A stretch of DNA of 64,000 nt, from assembly GCF_024809975.1 (NCBI RefSeq), contig NZ_JANUDY010000012.1:1-64000 (forward strand). The letters are read 5' to 3'. This document shows, in pieces, positions 8,933 through 16,833 of the stretch. The notes beneath the pieces were generated by a model. The model did not search any database. It was not told where the DNA came from and was given only the letters and a program-made list of their open reading frames with translations. Position 1 is the stretch's first letter. Each line of letters opens with the position of its first letter. This stretch comes from Comamonas sp. BIGb0152 (GTDB lineage Bacteria; Pseudomonadota; Gammaproteobacteria; Burkholderiales; Burkholderiaceae_C). The position numbers were made by a program, and so were the translations under genes.

Positions 8933-10885
8933 TTACACCAGCAGCGCGTTCACCCGTTTGACATAAGCGGCAGGGTCTTCCGGCAGGCCGCCTTCGGCCA
9001 GCACGGCCTGGTCAAACAAAATCTGCGCCAGGTCGTGGAAGTGCACCGAGCCGTCCAGCTTCTTGACCAGGGGGTGGTCGGGGTTGACTTCGAGCACGGG
9101 CTTGGATTCAGGTGCGGCTTGGCCGGCCTGCTTGAGCAAACGGGCCAGTTGCAGGCTCATGCCGCTGTCCGAGACCACCAGGCAGGCAGGAGAGTCCACC
9201 AGGCGGCTGGTGGCACGCACGTCTTCGGCGCGCTCCTTCAAGGCATCCTTGAGTTTGGCCAGCACGGGCTTGAAGGCCTCGGCGGCTTCTTCAGCGGCCT
9301 TCTTCTCTTCTTCGTTTTGCAGCTTGCCCAGGTCTACCGCGCCCTTGGCCACCGACTGCAGCGGCGTGCCATCAAAGTCTTGCAGGTAGTTCAGCGCCCA
9401 CTCGTCCACGCGGTCGGTCATCAGCAGCACCTCGATGCCTTTTTTCTTGAAGACTTCCAGCTGGGGGCTGCTCTTGGCGGCGGCCAAGGTATCGGCGGTG
9501 ATGTAGTAGATGGCCTCCTGGCCTTCTTTCATGCGCGCCTTGTAGTCGGCAAACGAGGTGTTCAGGCCTTCCTGCGTGGTCGATGCAAAGCGCAGCAGCT
9601 TGGCGATGCGGTCCTTGTTGCCAAAGTCCTCGCCCAGGCCTTCCTTGAGCACCGAGCCGAACTCGCTGTAGAAGCGGCTGTACTTGCCTTCCTTGGCCTT
9701 GTCGTCTTCGCTGACCACATCGACCACGCCGTCACTGCCTTCGGCGGCAGCGGCCTGCGGCTTGTCATGGCGGGCCAGGTCTTCGAGCATGGACAGCACG
9801 CGCTTGACCGAGCCATCACGGATCAGGCGCACATCGCGGCTCTCTTGCAGCAGCTCGCGGCTCACGTTCAGCGGCAGGTCGGCCGAGTCGATCACGCCTT
9901 TGACAAAGCGCAGGTACTGGGGCATCAGCGCCTGGGCATCGTCCATGATGAAGACGCGCTTCACATACAGCTTGATGCCGGCATGCTTGCCCTGCTGGTA
10001 CAGGTCAAACGGAGCCTTGCCGGGGATGTAGAGCAGCTGGGTGTACTCGGTATTGCCTTCAACCCGGTTGTGGCTCCAGGTCAGCGCATCTTCGTAGTCG
10101 TGGCTGATGGCCTTGTAGAAATCCTGGTACTGCTCGGGCGTGATGTCCTTTTTGGCACGGGTCCACAAGGCGCTGGCCTTGTTCACGGTTTCCCACTCGC
10201 CGGTCTTGACCATCTCGCCGGGCTGCTCGTTCTCGCCCTCTTTCCACTCTTCCTTCTCCATCAGGATGGGCAGGCTGATGTGGTCGGAGTACTTGGCGAT
10301 CACTTCCTTGAGCTTGTAGCCATTGAGGAAGTCCTGGGCATCGTCGCGCAGGTGCAAGATGATGCTGGTGCCGCGCTGGGCGCGCTCAATCTGCTCGACC
10401 TCGAAGTCGCCCATGCCGCCACTGGTCCAGCGCACACCTTCCGAGGCCTGGGTACCGGCGCGGCGCGACTCGACGGTGATCTTGTCGGCCACGATAAAGC
10501 CGGAGTAAAAGCCCACGCCGAACTGGCCGATCAACTGCGAATCGGCCTTCTGGTCGCCACTGAGCTTGTCCATGAAGGCCTTGGTGCCGCTCTTGGCAAT
10601 CGTGCCCAGGTTGTCAATGGCCTCTTGCGTGGTCATACCGATACCGCTGTCGCTGATGGTCAGGGTCTTGGCCTTGCTGTCAAACGACACGCGCACTTCC
10701 AGATCGGGCTGGTCGCCATAAAGACCACTGTCGTTGAGTGCCTCAAACCGCAGCTTGTCGCATGCATCCGACGCGTTGGAGATCAGCTCGCGCAAAAAAA
10801 TCTCCTGGTTCGAATACAGCGAATGCGTCACCAGGTGGAGCAATTGGGCCACTTCGGCCTGGAAAGAATGGGTTTTTTTGGTCAT
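8933..10885 (-). CDS. htpG: Molecular chaperone HtpG (Hsp90 family)
   Basis: The 650-residue cytosolic ATP-dependent chaperone has a GHKL ATPase N-domain with [14 protein letters not shown] (Asn/Asp of the nucleotide pocket), DSGIGMT and [13 protein letters not shown], then the middle domain (for example [12 protein letters not shown]) and the C-terminal dimerisation domain. Length fits bacterial Hsp90 (about 620-650). The start [12 protein letters not shown] at 10885 matches the family; an in-frame upstream start at 10909 would add eight residues lying in the leader. A heat-shock promoter sits 34 bp upstream and a terminator follows, so it is a monocistronic heat-inducible gene. It helps fold and reactivate client proteins together with the DnaK system. 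Confidence 0.97.
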   Translation of the reverse strand: MTKKTHSFQAEVAQLLHLVTHSLYSNQEIFLRELISNASDACDKLRFEALNDSGLYGDQPDLEVRVSFDSKAKTLTISDSGIGMTTQEAIDNLGTIAKSGTKAFMDKLSGDQKADSQLIGQFGVGFYSGFIVADKITVESRRAGTQASEGVRWTSGGMGDFEVEQIERAQRGTSIILHLRDDAQDFLNGYKLKEVIAKYSDHISLPILMEKEEWKEGENEQPGEMVKTGEWETVNKASALWTRAKKDITPEQYQDFYKAISHDYEDALTWSHNRVEGNTEYTQLLYIPGKAPFDLYQQGKHAGIKLYVKRVFIMDDAQALMPQYLRFVKGVIDSADLPLNVSRELLQESRDVRLIRDGSVKRVLSMLEDLARHDKPQAAAAEGSDGVVDVVSEDDKAKEGKYSRFYSEFGSVLKEGLGEDFGNKDRIAKLLRFASTTQEGLNTSFADYKARMKEGQEAIYYITADTLAAAKSSPQLEVFKKKGIEVLLMTDRVDEWALNYLQDFDGTPLQSVAKGAVDLGKLQNEEEKKAAEEAAEAFKPVLAKLKDALKERAEDVRATSRLVDSPACLVVSDSGMSLQLARLLKQAGQAAPESKPVLEVNPDHPLVKKLDGSVHFHDLAQILFDQAVLAEGGLPEDPAAYVKRVNALLV

Positions 10886-10918
10886 GGGAGTCCGTCTTCT
10901 ACAACACAAGTCAAGGGC

Positions 10919-10948
10919 ATATATGGGTGCGGGCCGCGCCGCTTCAAG
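10919..10948 (-). promoter_or_regulatory. Sigma-32-type heat-shock promoter of htpG
   Basis: On the minus strand CTTGAAG (10942-10948) is separated by 14 bp from CCCATATAT (10919-10927), a very close match to the sigma-32 consensus CTTGAAA-N(11-16)-CCCATnT. Transcription would start near 10912, giving a leader of about 27 bases before the ATG at 10885. Confidence 0.85.
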
Positions 10949-11103
10949 GCGCGCTGCTATTTATTAAATGCTTATCCAATTCATCTATATCCACAATAGA
11001 TTTATCGCATAGCGATCTCGACCTTGGCCGCTTCGTATACATAGACAACGCTTCAAGTTTCTTTACAAAGAGTGCCGCTCCACTTTGTCATCCTCTCTGA
11101 CAC

Positions 11104-11117
11104 ACTTAACGTTAAGT
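11104..11117. promoter_or_regulatory. 14-bp perfect palindrome upstream of the usher-like operon
   Basis: ACTTAACGTTAAGT is perfectly self-complementary and sits in an AT-rich patch 72 bp before the first gene of the 11-17 kb operon and about 220 bp upstream of htpG. It is a plausible operator for the surface operon. No regulator is encoded next to it. Confidence 0.35.
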
Positions 11118-11188
11118 ATCAAATTTTGTCAGTTGATTGATTCCACCCACACACAGCCATCGCCCGCGCAATTAACTCCTGTTTACAA

Positions 11189-13441
11189 ATGAAAGTTGTT
11201 CACCTGCCTTCCTCAGACAGCGGAACTGGTCCATTCCAGTCCCTGCCGGGGCAAGCCATGTGGGGTTTGCTGGTGCTGGGTGCAGGTCTGCAGGCCGCGG
11301 CGGCACAAAACCCGCCCGAGGGTGCGGCCAGCACCCGGGTGGAATCGCTCAGCCCCGCCCAGGCCGAACAAGCCAGGCTGCGCGCCACCATCGAGGCGGC
11401 ACCTGTTGCTTATGAGGACAACTTCATGAGCGCCGACGATCTGACCGCCCTGCGCGCAGGCCAGGCCGATGACATCGACCCCAGCAGCTTGCCGCTGGGG
11501 CTGCGCAGCTGGGTACTGGAAAGCCGACTGGGCATTGCGCAGTCCGACCACCGCGAGCTGGGCAGCCAGCGCGGCACTGAACTGGGCCAGCGCATCCAGT
11601 ACCGCCAGCAAACCCTGAACTATGGCGACTGGCTGCTACAAGCCGATGTGCGCAGCATGCATGGCGGCCAAGACAGCTTCAACGGCATCGGCGCACTGGG
11701 CTATGCCCGCAAATCCGACAGCCAGCGCATCACCCTGCGCAACCTGGCCATGCCGATCACACCAGGCATTCGCATGGATACCACCATCGGCGACGGCTAC
11801 AGCGAGCTGACCACCGGCCTGGGCCAAAACTACCGCCTGATGCTGGGCACCAGCACCTTGCGCGGCCTGTCCACCCGCCTCTATGGCGCAGACTTTGACA
11901 TCAGCGCCGGCATGGGCGAGCGCGGCGATCTGCGGGGTGGTCCCTACCCCGGTTTTGAAAAAGCCCAGGGCACGCTGGCCTGGGTCGGTGTCACCCAGCG
12001 CCTCAGCGGTGCCTGGTATGCCGCCGGCCAGCTGAACCAGGCCAACCACATCCCGGCTGTGGATTACGGCCTGGGGAACAACGACGGCGCCGGCAGCAAG
12101 CGGGTCAGCAGTTGGGCTGCCGCGCTGGGCTATGGCTCACCCACGCAACAAGATGGCGCGCTGCGCGGCCGGCTCACCGCGTTGGGCAGTTCGACAAGCA
12201 GCGACGCGGCGCAGTCTGCTGGCGGCAGCGCGCAAGGCCTGTACCTGGAGGCGGACACCAAGCTGGGCCGCTACCGCCATGCCTGGGGCGCCTATGTGAC
12301 CCGGCCCAACCTGCATTTTGGTGATTACCTGCTGCCATCGGGCACCCAGGGCGCCTACTGGCGCATGGACCACAGCACCAGCCGCCTCAGCTGGGGCACC
12401 GGGCTGGAGGCCGAGCGCATGCGCGCCAGCAGCTGGCCGGCACAGCAAGGCCAGACCCGCGTGGGTGTCAGCGGCCATCTGCACTACCAGCTGGACCGCA
12501 GAACCGCGCTGGGCGGCAACCTCAACCTCTACCAAACCCGCTATGAAGGTGACGGCCAGGGCGGCGGCCTGAACGGCAAGATGCGCAGCCTCTATGCCTA
12601 CGCCTTCTACCAAACCCGCTTTGGCGAGCTGCCGCGCTCGCGCTTCAGCCTGAGCCTGCGCAGCAACGAGCAAATCGTGCTGGGCGACGGCACTGCCACC
12701 GGCCGCGAGCTGCAGTGGGAGCAAGACTGGATTGCCGCACAGCGCGAAACCATGCGCCCCGAGCTGATCACCACCTTGGGCTGGGCCGATGACCGCAGCA
12801 ACGGCAGCACCCAGCACTACCCCACGGCCGGCGTTCAGGGCCGTTACTGGGCCAGCAACACGCTGAGCTTCTCCGGCAACCTGCGCTACAGCTCGCAAAG
12901 CGGCGGGCTCTCTACCAGCCGGGGCCTGTCAGGCAACCTGATGGCTGAAAAGCAATGGGGCAATGGCTGGAGCATGGGACTGGGCGTGCTGCTCAACCAG
13001 GCGCGCCTGGCCACCACCCAGGTGCTCAGCTGGACCAGCCCGCAGATCTACCGCAGCAATGACAAGACCGCCTATGTCTACCTGCGCTGGGAAGGCGGCA
13101 CCGGCCGGCCCTTCGCCGTGGCCGGCGGCATGCCCGGCAATGGCAGCGGCAGCGTGACCGGCCGGGTGTTCTACGACGCCAACAAGGATGGCCGCATCCA
13201 GCCCGATGAAACCGGCGCGCAAGGCATCGAGGTGGTGATGGACGGGCGCTACCGCACCACCACCGATGCCGAAGGCCGCTTTTTATTCCCGATGGTCGGC
13301 GTAGGCCGCCATCAGCTCAGCCTCACGCTCGACAGCGTACCCCTGCCCTGGGGCGCTGCCGACGGCGCGGTGCTGGGCGTCGATGTTCCGCTGCGTGGCG
13401 AAGCCCACGCCGAGATCCCCATCACCAAGGTGGAGGACTGA
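11189..13441 (+). CDS. Usher-like outer-membrane beta-barrel with C-terminal SdrB-type domain
   Basis: The 750-residue exported protein opens the operon. After a hydrophobic signal-like segment (MWGLLVLGAGLQAAAAQ) and a short alpha/beta region, residues about 95-650 are amphipathic beta-strand-like sequence with many aromatic-ended strands (YRQQTLNYGDWLLQADV, YAYAFYQTRFG, LSFSGNLRYSSQ), consistent with a large barrel. The last 100 residues hold a collagen-binding B/SdrD-type Ig-like fold (GRVFYDANKDGRIQPDE, a Ca-binding-like loop, then TDAEGRFLFPMV). Canonical PapC/FimD plug and N-domain signatures were not recognised. With pilin-like and chaperone-like neighbours it probably acts as the secretion pore. 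The start at 11189 lacks a clear Shine-Dalgarno; the ATG at 11258 is an alternative. Confidence 0.6.
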   Translation: MKVVHLPSSDSGTGPFQSLPGQAMWGLLVLGAGLQAAAAQNPPEGAASTRVESLSPAQAEQARLRATIEAAPVAYEDNFMSADDLTALRAGQADDIDPSSLPLGLRSWVLESRLGIAQSDHRELGSQRGTELGQRIQYRQQTLNYGDWLLQADVRSMHGGQDSFNGIGALGYARKSDSQRITLRNLAMPITPGIRMDTTIGDGYSELTTGLGQNYRLMLGTSTLRGLSTRLYGADFDISAGMGERGDLRGGPYPGFEKAQGTLAWVGVTQRLSGAWYAAGQLNQANHIPAVDYGLGNNDGAGSKRVSSWAAALGYGSPTQQDGALRGRLTALGSSTSSDAAQSAGGSAQGLYLEADTKLGRYRHAWGAYVTRPNLHFGDYLLPSGTQGAYWRMDHSTSRLSWGTGLEAERMRASSWPAQQGQTRVGVSGHLHYQLDRRTALGGNLNLYQTRYEGDGQGGGLNGKMRSLYAYAFYQTRFGELPRSRFSLSLRSNEQIVLGDGTATGRELQWEQDWIAAQRETMRPELITTLGWADDRSNGSTQHYPTAGVQGRYWASNTLSFSGNLRYSSQSGGLSTSRGLSGNLMAEKQWGNGWSMGLGVLLNQARLATTQVLSWTSPQIYRSNDKTAYVYLRWEGGTGRPFAVAGGMPGNGSGSVTGRVFYDANKDGRIQPDETGAQGIEVVMDGRYRTTTDAEGRFLFPMVGVGRHQLSLTLDSVPLPWGAADGAVLGVDVPLRGEAHAEIPITKVED

Positions 13442-13500
13442 CCATGCAGCAGAACCCCTGCGCACCCGCGCTTTGCTTCTCCCTCCCTTTAGGAACCACT

Positions 13501-14109
13501 ATGAAACACCCAAAACTCAACGCCTTGGCCCTGGGCACTGCCCTGGCGCTGGCTTGCACCGGCCAGGCACTGGCGGAAAGCCAATACGGCTTCTCCTCGA
13601 CCGGCACCGGCACCGTGACCGCCACCGCCAAGGTCAACCTGAGCGTCGTCATTCCCAAGCTGATCTTGCTCAAGGTGGGCACCAGCAATGCCACCCAGGA
13701 CACCGTCTCCTGGGCTGCCACGCTGAGCATTCCCGCCGTGCCGACCACCCCCACCACCACGGCCAACAACACCGTCGTGCCTTGGGATGGCACCGCCCCC
13801 ACGGTCACCACCACCCCAACTGGCAACACCCTGAATGTGGCCGCTTGGACCAATGCCGGCTCTGCCACCATCAACTGCGCCATCGGCACCTGGAGCGCCA
13901 CTGGCGGCCCTGCCAATGCCAACTTCGCCGTGACGACCGTCGGCACCCTGCCTCATCCCGGCGGCAATCTGGGCTCCTGTGCATCCACCACGATCGGCTC
14001 CAACACCTTGTTGAGCGGTACCTGGACCTATGCACTGGGCGGCACGGCCAGCAGCTGGACGGCCGGCACCTACACCAACGCCGTCACCTACACGGCCACG
14101 GGCGTCTGA
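13501..14109 (+). CDS. Pilin-like exported subunit A
   Basis: The 202-residue protein begins at the ATG at 13501, preceded by AGGA six bases upstream. An in-frame start at 13444 would place a second Met-rich tail before a good signal peptide (MKHPKLNALALGTALALACTGQALA). The mature chain is rich in Thr, Ala, Gly and Val, with one likely disulphide pair (NCAIG and GSCAS) and a terminal strand motif ending in a YTNAVTYTATGV pattern, as expected for donor-strand-type fimbrial subunits. It shares IPAVPTTPT and NTxVxWxGTAPT blocks with the last gene of the operon, so the two are paralogues. It follows the barrel gene by 59 bp and its stop overlaps the next start. Confidence 0.65.
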   Translation: MKHPKLNALALGTALALACTGQALAESQYGFSSTGTGTVTATAKVNLSVVIPKLILLKVGTSNATQDTVSWAATLSIPAVPTTPTTTANNTVVPWDGTAPTVTTTPTGNTLNVAAWTNAGSATINCAIGTWSATGGPANANFAVTTVGTLPHPGGNLGSCASTTIGSNTLLSGTWTYALGGTASSWTAGTYTNAVTYTATGV

Positions 14110-14771
14110 TGCACCAGCGCGATGCAACCACCACCGTGCGTGCCGCCTTGCGGGCAGCACGCGCACCGCTGAATGCGGGGCTGGTGCTGCTCGCCTGCGG
14201 CATCAGCGTGCCTGCCAACGCCGTCATCACCACCGTCAGCGACACCGGCAGCAGCTATGCGCTGTCGCTGCAGGTGGGGTCGGCCGCCGGCGTGGATACC
14301 GTGCAGTTCAATGTCACAGGCAACAACGTGGGCCTCACGCCCGCGCCGGTGACAGGCACGCCCGCCATCGATATCTCAGTCACGCCGATGCGTCCGGTCT
14401 CCACCACGTCAACGGCCAGACCGGTGACCTTGCGGGTGGATTCCAGCACCGGCCTGAGCTGCCAAAGTGGCGGCTGCGGCGGCACCATCATCCCGTTCAG
14501 CAAGATCAGCTGGACCGCCAGCAACAGCAGTGGCGGCGGCGCTGGCGATATCCAGAACGGCCAATTCACCGGCGCAGCCAACCAGCAGCTGGCCAGCTTC
14601 AATGCCAATGCCACCTACTGTTCAGCGCCGTTTTTGTTTCTGTGTTTCGGCTGGACCTACCAGTCCAATGCGATGAATGCCACGCGCTTGACATTCAGCT
14701 TTGCCAACGACACGATCTACCCGGCAGGGACCTACCAGGGCACGGTGTATTTCACCGCGTCGATGGAATAA
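14109..14771 (+). CDS. Pilin-like exported subunit B
   Basis: The 220-residue protein starts at the ATG overlapping the previous stop (TGATG). It has a long signal region ending ISVPANA, then a mature beta-rich domain. Two Cys pairs are likely (LSCQSGGCGG; YCSAPFLFLCFG). The C-terminal strand YPAGTYQGTVYFTASME repeats the xAGxYxGxxxFTAxx signature of the other two subunits, so it belongs to the same donor-strand type, but the rest of the sequence is different. It could be a minor or tip subunit. Translational coupling to subunit A implies fixed co-expression. Confidence 0.6.
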   Translation: MHQRDATTTVRAALRAARAPLNAGLVLLACGISVPANAVITTVSDTGSSYALSLQVGSAAGVDTVQFNVTGNNVGLTPAPVTGTPAIDISVTPMRPVSTTSTARPVTLRVDSSTGLSCQSGGCGGTIIPFSKISWTASNSSGGGAGDIQNGQFTGAANQQLASFNANATYCSAPFLFLCFGWTYQSNAMNATRLTFSFANDTIYPAGTYQGTVYFTASME

Positions 14772-14785
14772 AGGAGGCATGGGCC

Positions 14786-15277
14786 ATGCCAAGTTTTCGC
14801 ACTCCGTGTTTAGCCGCTGTTCTGGCCGCAGCCTGCGCCTGGGGCCCGGCTGCGCAGGCCCAGGGCAGCCGGCTGGACGACTCCACCTCCCCGCGCTCGC
14901 AGGTCAGCGCCGATTTCCGCCAGGCGCAGATGCTGGACAACCAGACCATCAGCCTGCCTTTCGGGCACGTCGAGTACCGCCTGGCTACCGCCGCCTATGT
15001 GGGCAAGCAGGCACGCATTTATTACGTCATCCCGCTGGCCGTGGCCGGCCTGCGCTCGCCCACGGGCATGCAGGTGCAGTGGCGCAGCAGCGGCCAGTTC
15101 CAGCCTGGTATGGGCCGCCCCGGTGACCGCGTTCTGGTCTGGACGGGCGTGGTGCGCGCGCCCTGGATCACCGAGAGCTTTGACCTGCAGCTGCGCATTG
15201 ACCGCCGAGAGCTGCAGATTGGCCAGGGCGGCAACCTGCGCTTTGAATCCTATTTTGAAATCGAGACCCAGCCATGA
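14786..15277 (+). CDS. Small periplasmic protein of the usher-like operon, unknown
   Basis: The 163-residue protein has a perfect ribosome-binding site (AGGAGG, eight bases before the ATG at 14786) and a signal peptide ending AAQAQG. The mature part contains no Cys and is predicted beta-rich (HVEYRLATAAYVGKQARIYYVIPL, DRVLVWTGVVRAPW, LRFESYFEIETQP). I do not recognise the family. Its position between subunit B and the chaperone, with its stop overlapping the chaperone start, suggests an assembly or anchoring accessory. Low similarity to known chaperone-usher components makes it one of the most interesting genes of the operon. Confidence 0.55.
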   Translation: MPSFRTPCLAAVLAAACAWGPAAQAQGSRLDDSTSPRSQVSADFRQAQMLDNQTISLPFGHVEYRLATAAYVGKQARIYYVIPLAVAGLRSPTGMQVQWRSSGQFQPGMGRPGDRVLVWTGVVRAPWITESFDLQLRIDRRELQIGQGGNLRFESYFEIETQP

Positions 15278-16089
15278 TCTTTTCCACCTTGCTGCGCCGT
15301 GCCCTGGCGCTGAGCTTGCCGCTCGTCACCTGCCTGGCACAAGCGGCCCCTTTCGAGATGGCGGTATCCCCCTCGCGCTTTGAGCTGGCTGCCAAGAGCG
15401 GCGAGCGCCTGGGCCAGTCCATCGATCTGCACAACCTGGGCTCAACCGCCACCGCCTTGTCGGTCCGCACCCTGGACTGGAGCTACTCACCCGAAGGCCA
15501 GATCACCTACCACGACGAGCTGCTGCCCGGCAGCTGCCGCCCCTGGGTGGCGCTGGAGCGCCGCAGCCTCAAGGTGCCGGCCCAGGCCAAGCAGGCTTTT
15601 CGCTTCCAGGTCACGCCCCCGGCCGATGCGCCGCGCGGCGAGTGCCGCTTCATGATCGCCATCGAGGGTGTGGAGCCGGCCCAGCAGACCATCATCCAAA
15701 GCGGCGGCGCAAGCCTGAGCCTGCCCGTGACCGGCCGCATTGCCGTGGCCGTGTATGTGATGCTGGGCGGTGCCGAGCCCAAGCTCGAAGTCCAGCAGAT
15801 CGGCATGCGCGATGTGGCCGGCAAACGCAGCCCCTCCATCACCGTGCGCAACACGGGCGACGCCCATGGCCGGCTCGATGGCACCGTCGACGCCAAGGAT
15901 GCGCAGGGCCGCAGCTTTATGCTGGCCGTTGAGGGCACGCCCATCATGCCCGGCCAGACCCGGCACCTGGCCCTGGTGCCCAAGGCCGAAGATGGCCAGA
16001 CTGCTCTGCAGCCCAGCTACCCGGTCAAGGCCAGCGGCATCCTGGACTGGGACAAGGGCAGCTTCAAGCTGAACGCGGAGTTCCCATGA
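15274..16089 (+). CDS. PapD-like periplasmic chaperone
   Basis: The 271-residue protein with signal peptide (LSLPLVTCLAQA) starts inside the previous stop (ATGA at 15274). The first Ig-like domain has the hallmarks of pilus chaperones: opening strand FEMAVSPSRFEL, an N-terminal DLHNLGSTATALSVRTLDW strand pair, and a final basic-aromatic strand around RGECRFMIAIEG. A second domain ends near residue 260. Overall length fits pilus chaperones (220-270), but it is divergent and closer in feel to alternate (CS1/cable-pilus type) chaperones. It would bind subunits in the periplasm and hand them to the barrel protein. Overlap of its stop with the next ATG continues the coupling. Confidence 0.65.
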   Translation: MIFSTLLRRALALSLPLVTCLAQAAPFEMAVSPSRFELAAKSGERLGQSIDLHNLGSTATALSVRTLDWSYSPEGQITYHDELLPGSCRPWVALERRSLKVPAQAKQAFRFQVTPPADAPRGECRFMIAIEGVEPAQQTIIQSGGASLSLPVTGRIAVAVYVMLGGAEPKLEVQQIGMRDVAGKRSPSITVRNTGDAHGRLDGTVDAKDAQGRSFMLAVEGTPIMPGQTRHLALVPKAEDGQTALQPSYPVKASGILDWDKGSFKLNAEFP

Positions 16090-16757
16090 GCACGCAGCGC
16101 CATCGGCGGCTTGTGGTGCACTACGCGGCGCGGCCGCTGGCCCTGGCCCTGGCGATGGCCAGCGCGGGTGCCTACGCTGCCAGCGCCAGCTCGGGCACCG
16201 GCAGCCTGCCGCGCACCACGCCCGCCGTGGCGCTGAACTTTTCCATCCAGGTCGACAAATTCCTGTTCTTCCGCGTCGGCGATGGTGCCTGGCCCACGCC
16301 GGGCGGCACCACCTCGCAAGTCGGCTTCACCCTGAGCCCGTCGATACCGGCGGTGCCGACCACGCCGGTCAATGGCAGCAACACGGCCGTCAACTGGAGC
16401 GGCACGGCGCCCACATTTGCGGTCGCCGCCAGCGGCAATGTGCTGCCCGTCGAGGTGCGCAGCAATGGCGGCCAGGTCAGCGTGTTCGCCACGGTGACCA
16501 CCGCGCTGACCAGCGGGGCCAACACCATTCCGATGAACGTCATCAATGTGACCAGCAGCGACGCAGCCCTGCCCCCGCCCCCCATTCCGGCCAGCGGCAC
16601 GGGTACCAGCGTCAACGTCACAGGCGGCGGCGCCGGCACGGTCAACAGCCTGGTCACCATCCGCAATGCCAACTGGACCTTTTCTTACAACAGCGGCACC
16701 AGTCGCACGGCGGGCAACTACAGCGGGCAGCTGAGCTTTACCGCCACGGTGCCTTGA
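16086..16757 (+). CDS. Pilin-like exported subunit C
   Basis: The 223-residue exported protein starts at the ATG at 16086, overlapping the chaperone stop by four bases. The signal peptide is followed by a Ser/Thr/Gly/Asn-rich beta domain. The block SIPAVPTTPVNGSNTAVNW matches subunit A, and the C-terminal strand TAGNYSGQLSFTATVP matches the terminal strands of A and B. It has no Cys pair in the mature chain. As the last and largest paralogue it may be the main polymerising subunit or a terminator. A weak hairpin follows about 40 bp later. Confidence 0.62.
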   Translation: MSTQRHRRLVVHYAARPLALALAMASAGAYAASASSGTGSLPRTTPAVALNFSIQVDKFLFFRVGDGAWPTPGGTTSQVGFTLSPSIPAVPTTPVNGSNTAVNWSGTAPTFAVAASGNVLPVEVRSNGGQVSVFATVTTALTSGANTIPMNVINVTSSDAALPPPPIPASGTGTSVNVTGGGAGTVNSLVTIRNANWTFSYNSGTSRTAGNYSGQLSFTATVP

Positions 16758-16797
16758 GGGGACTGCCTAGGCCTTGCGCAGCCTGGTTATTGGTTAC

Positions 16798-16820
16798 GAT
16801 GGCAATCCCATCTGATTTTT
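16798..16820 (+). terminator. Weak terminator after the usher-like operon
   Basis: GATGG (16798-16802) pairs with CCATC (16808-16812) and is followed by TGATTTTT. The stem is only 5 bp, so read-through into the amidase gene is possible. Confidence 0.4.
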
Positions 16821-16833
16821 GAATGATCCCGCC

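Noticed and set aside
9035-10999. Long plus-strand frame opposite htpG
   Set aside because: Shadow of htpG; low-complexity Leu/Gly/Gln/His composition.
13444-13500. Upstream start of pilin-like subunit A
   Set aside because: It would put 19 residues before a normal signal peptide; the ATG at 13501 has a good AGGA site.
16819-16833. TTG start of the amidase at 16819
   Set aside because: The ATG at 16834 is equally placed and a normal start; no ribosome-binding site favours the TTG.
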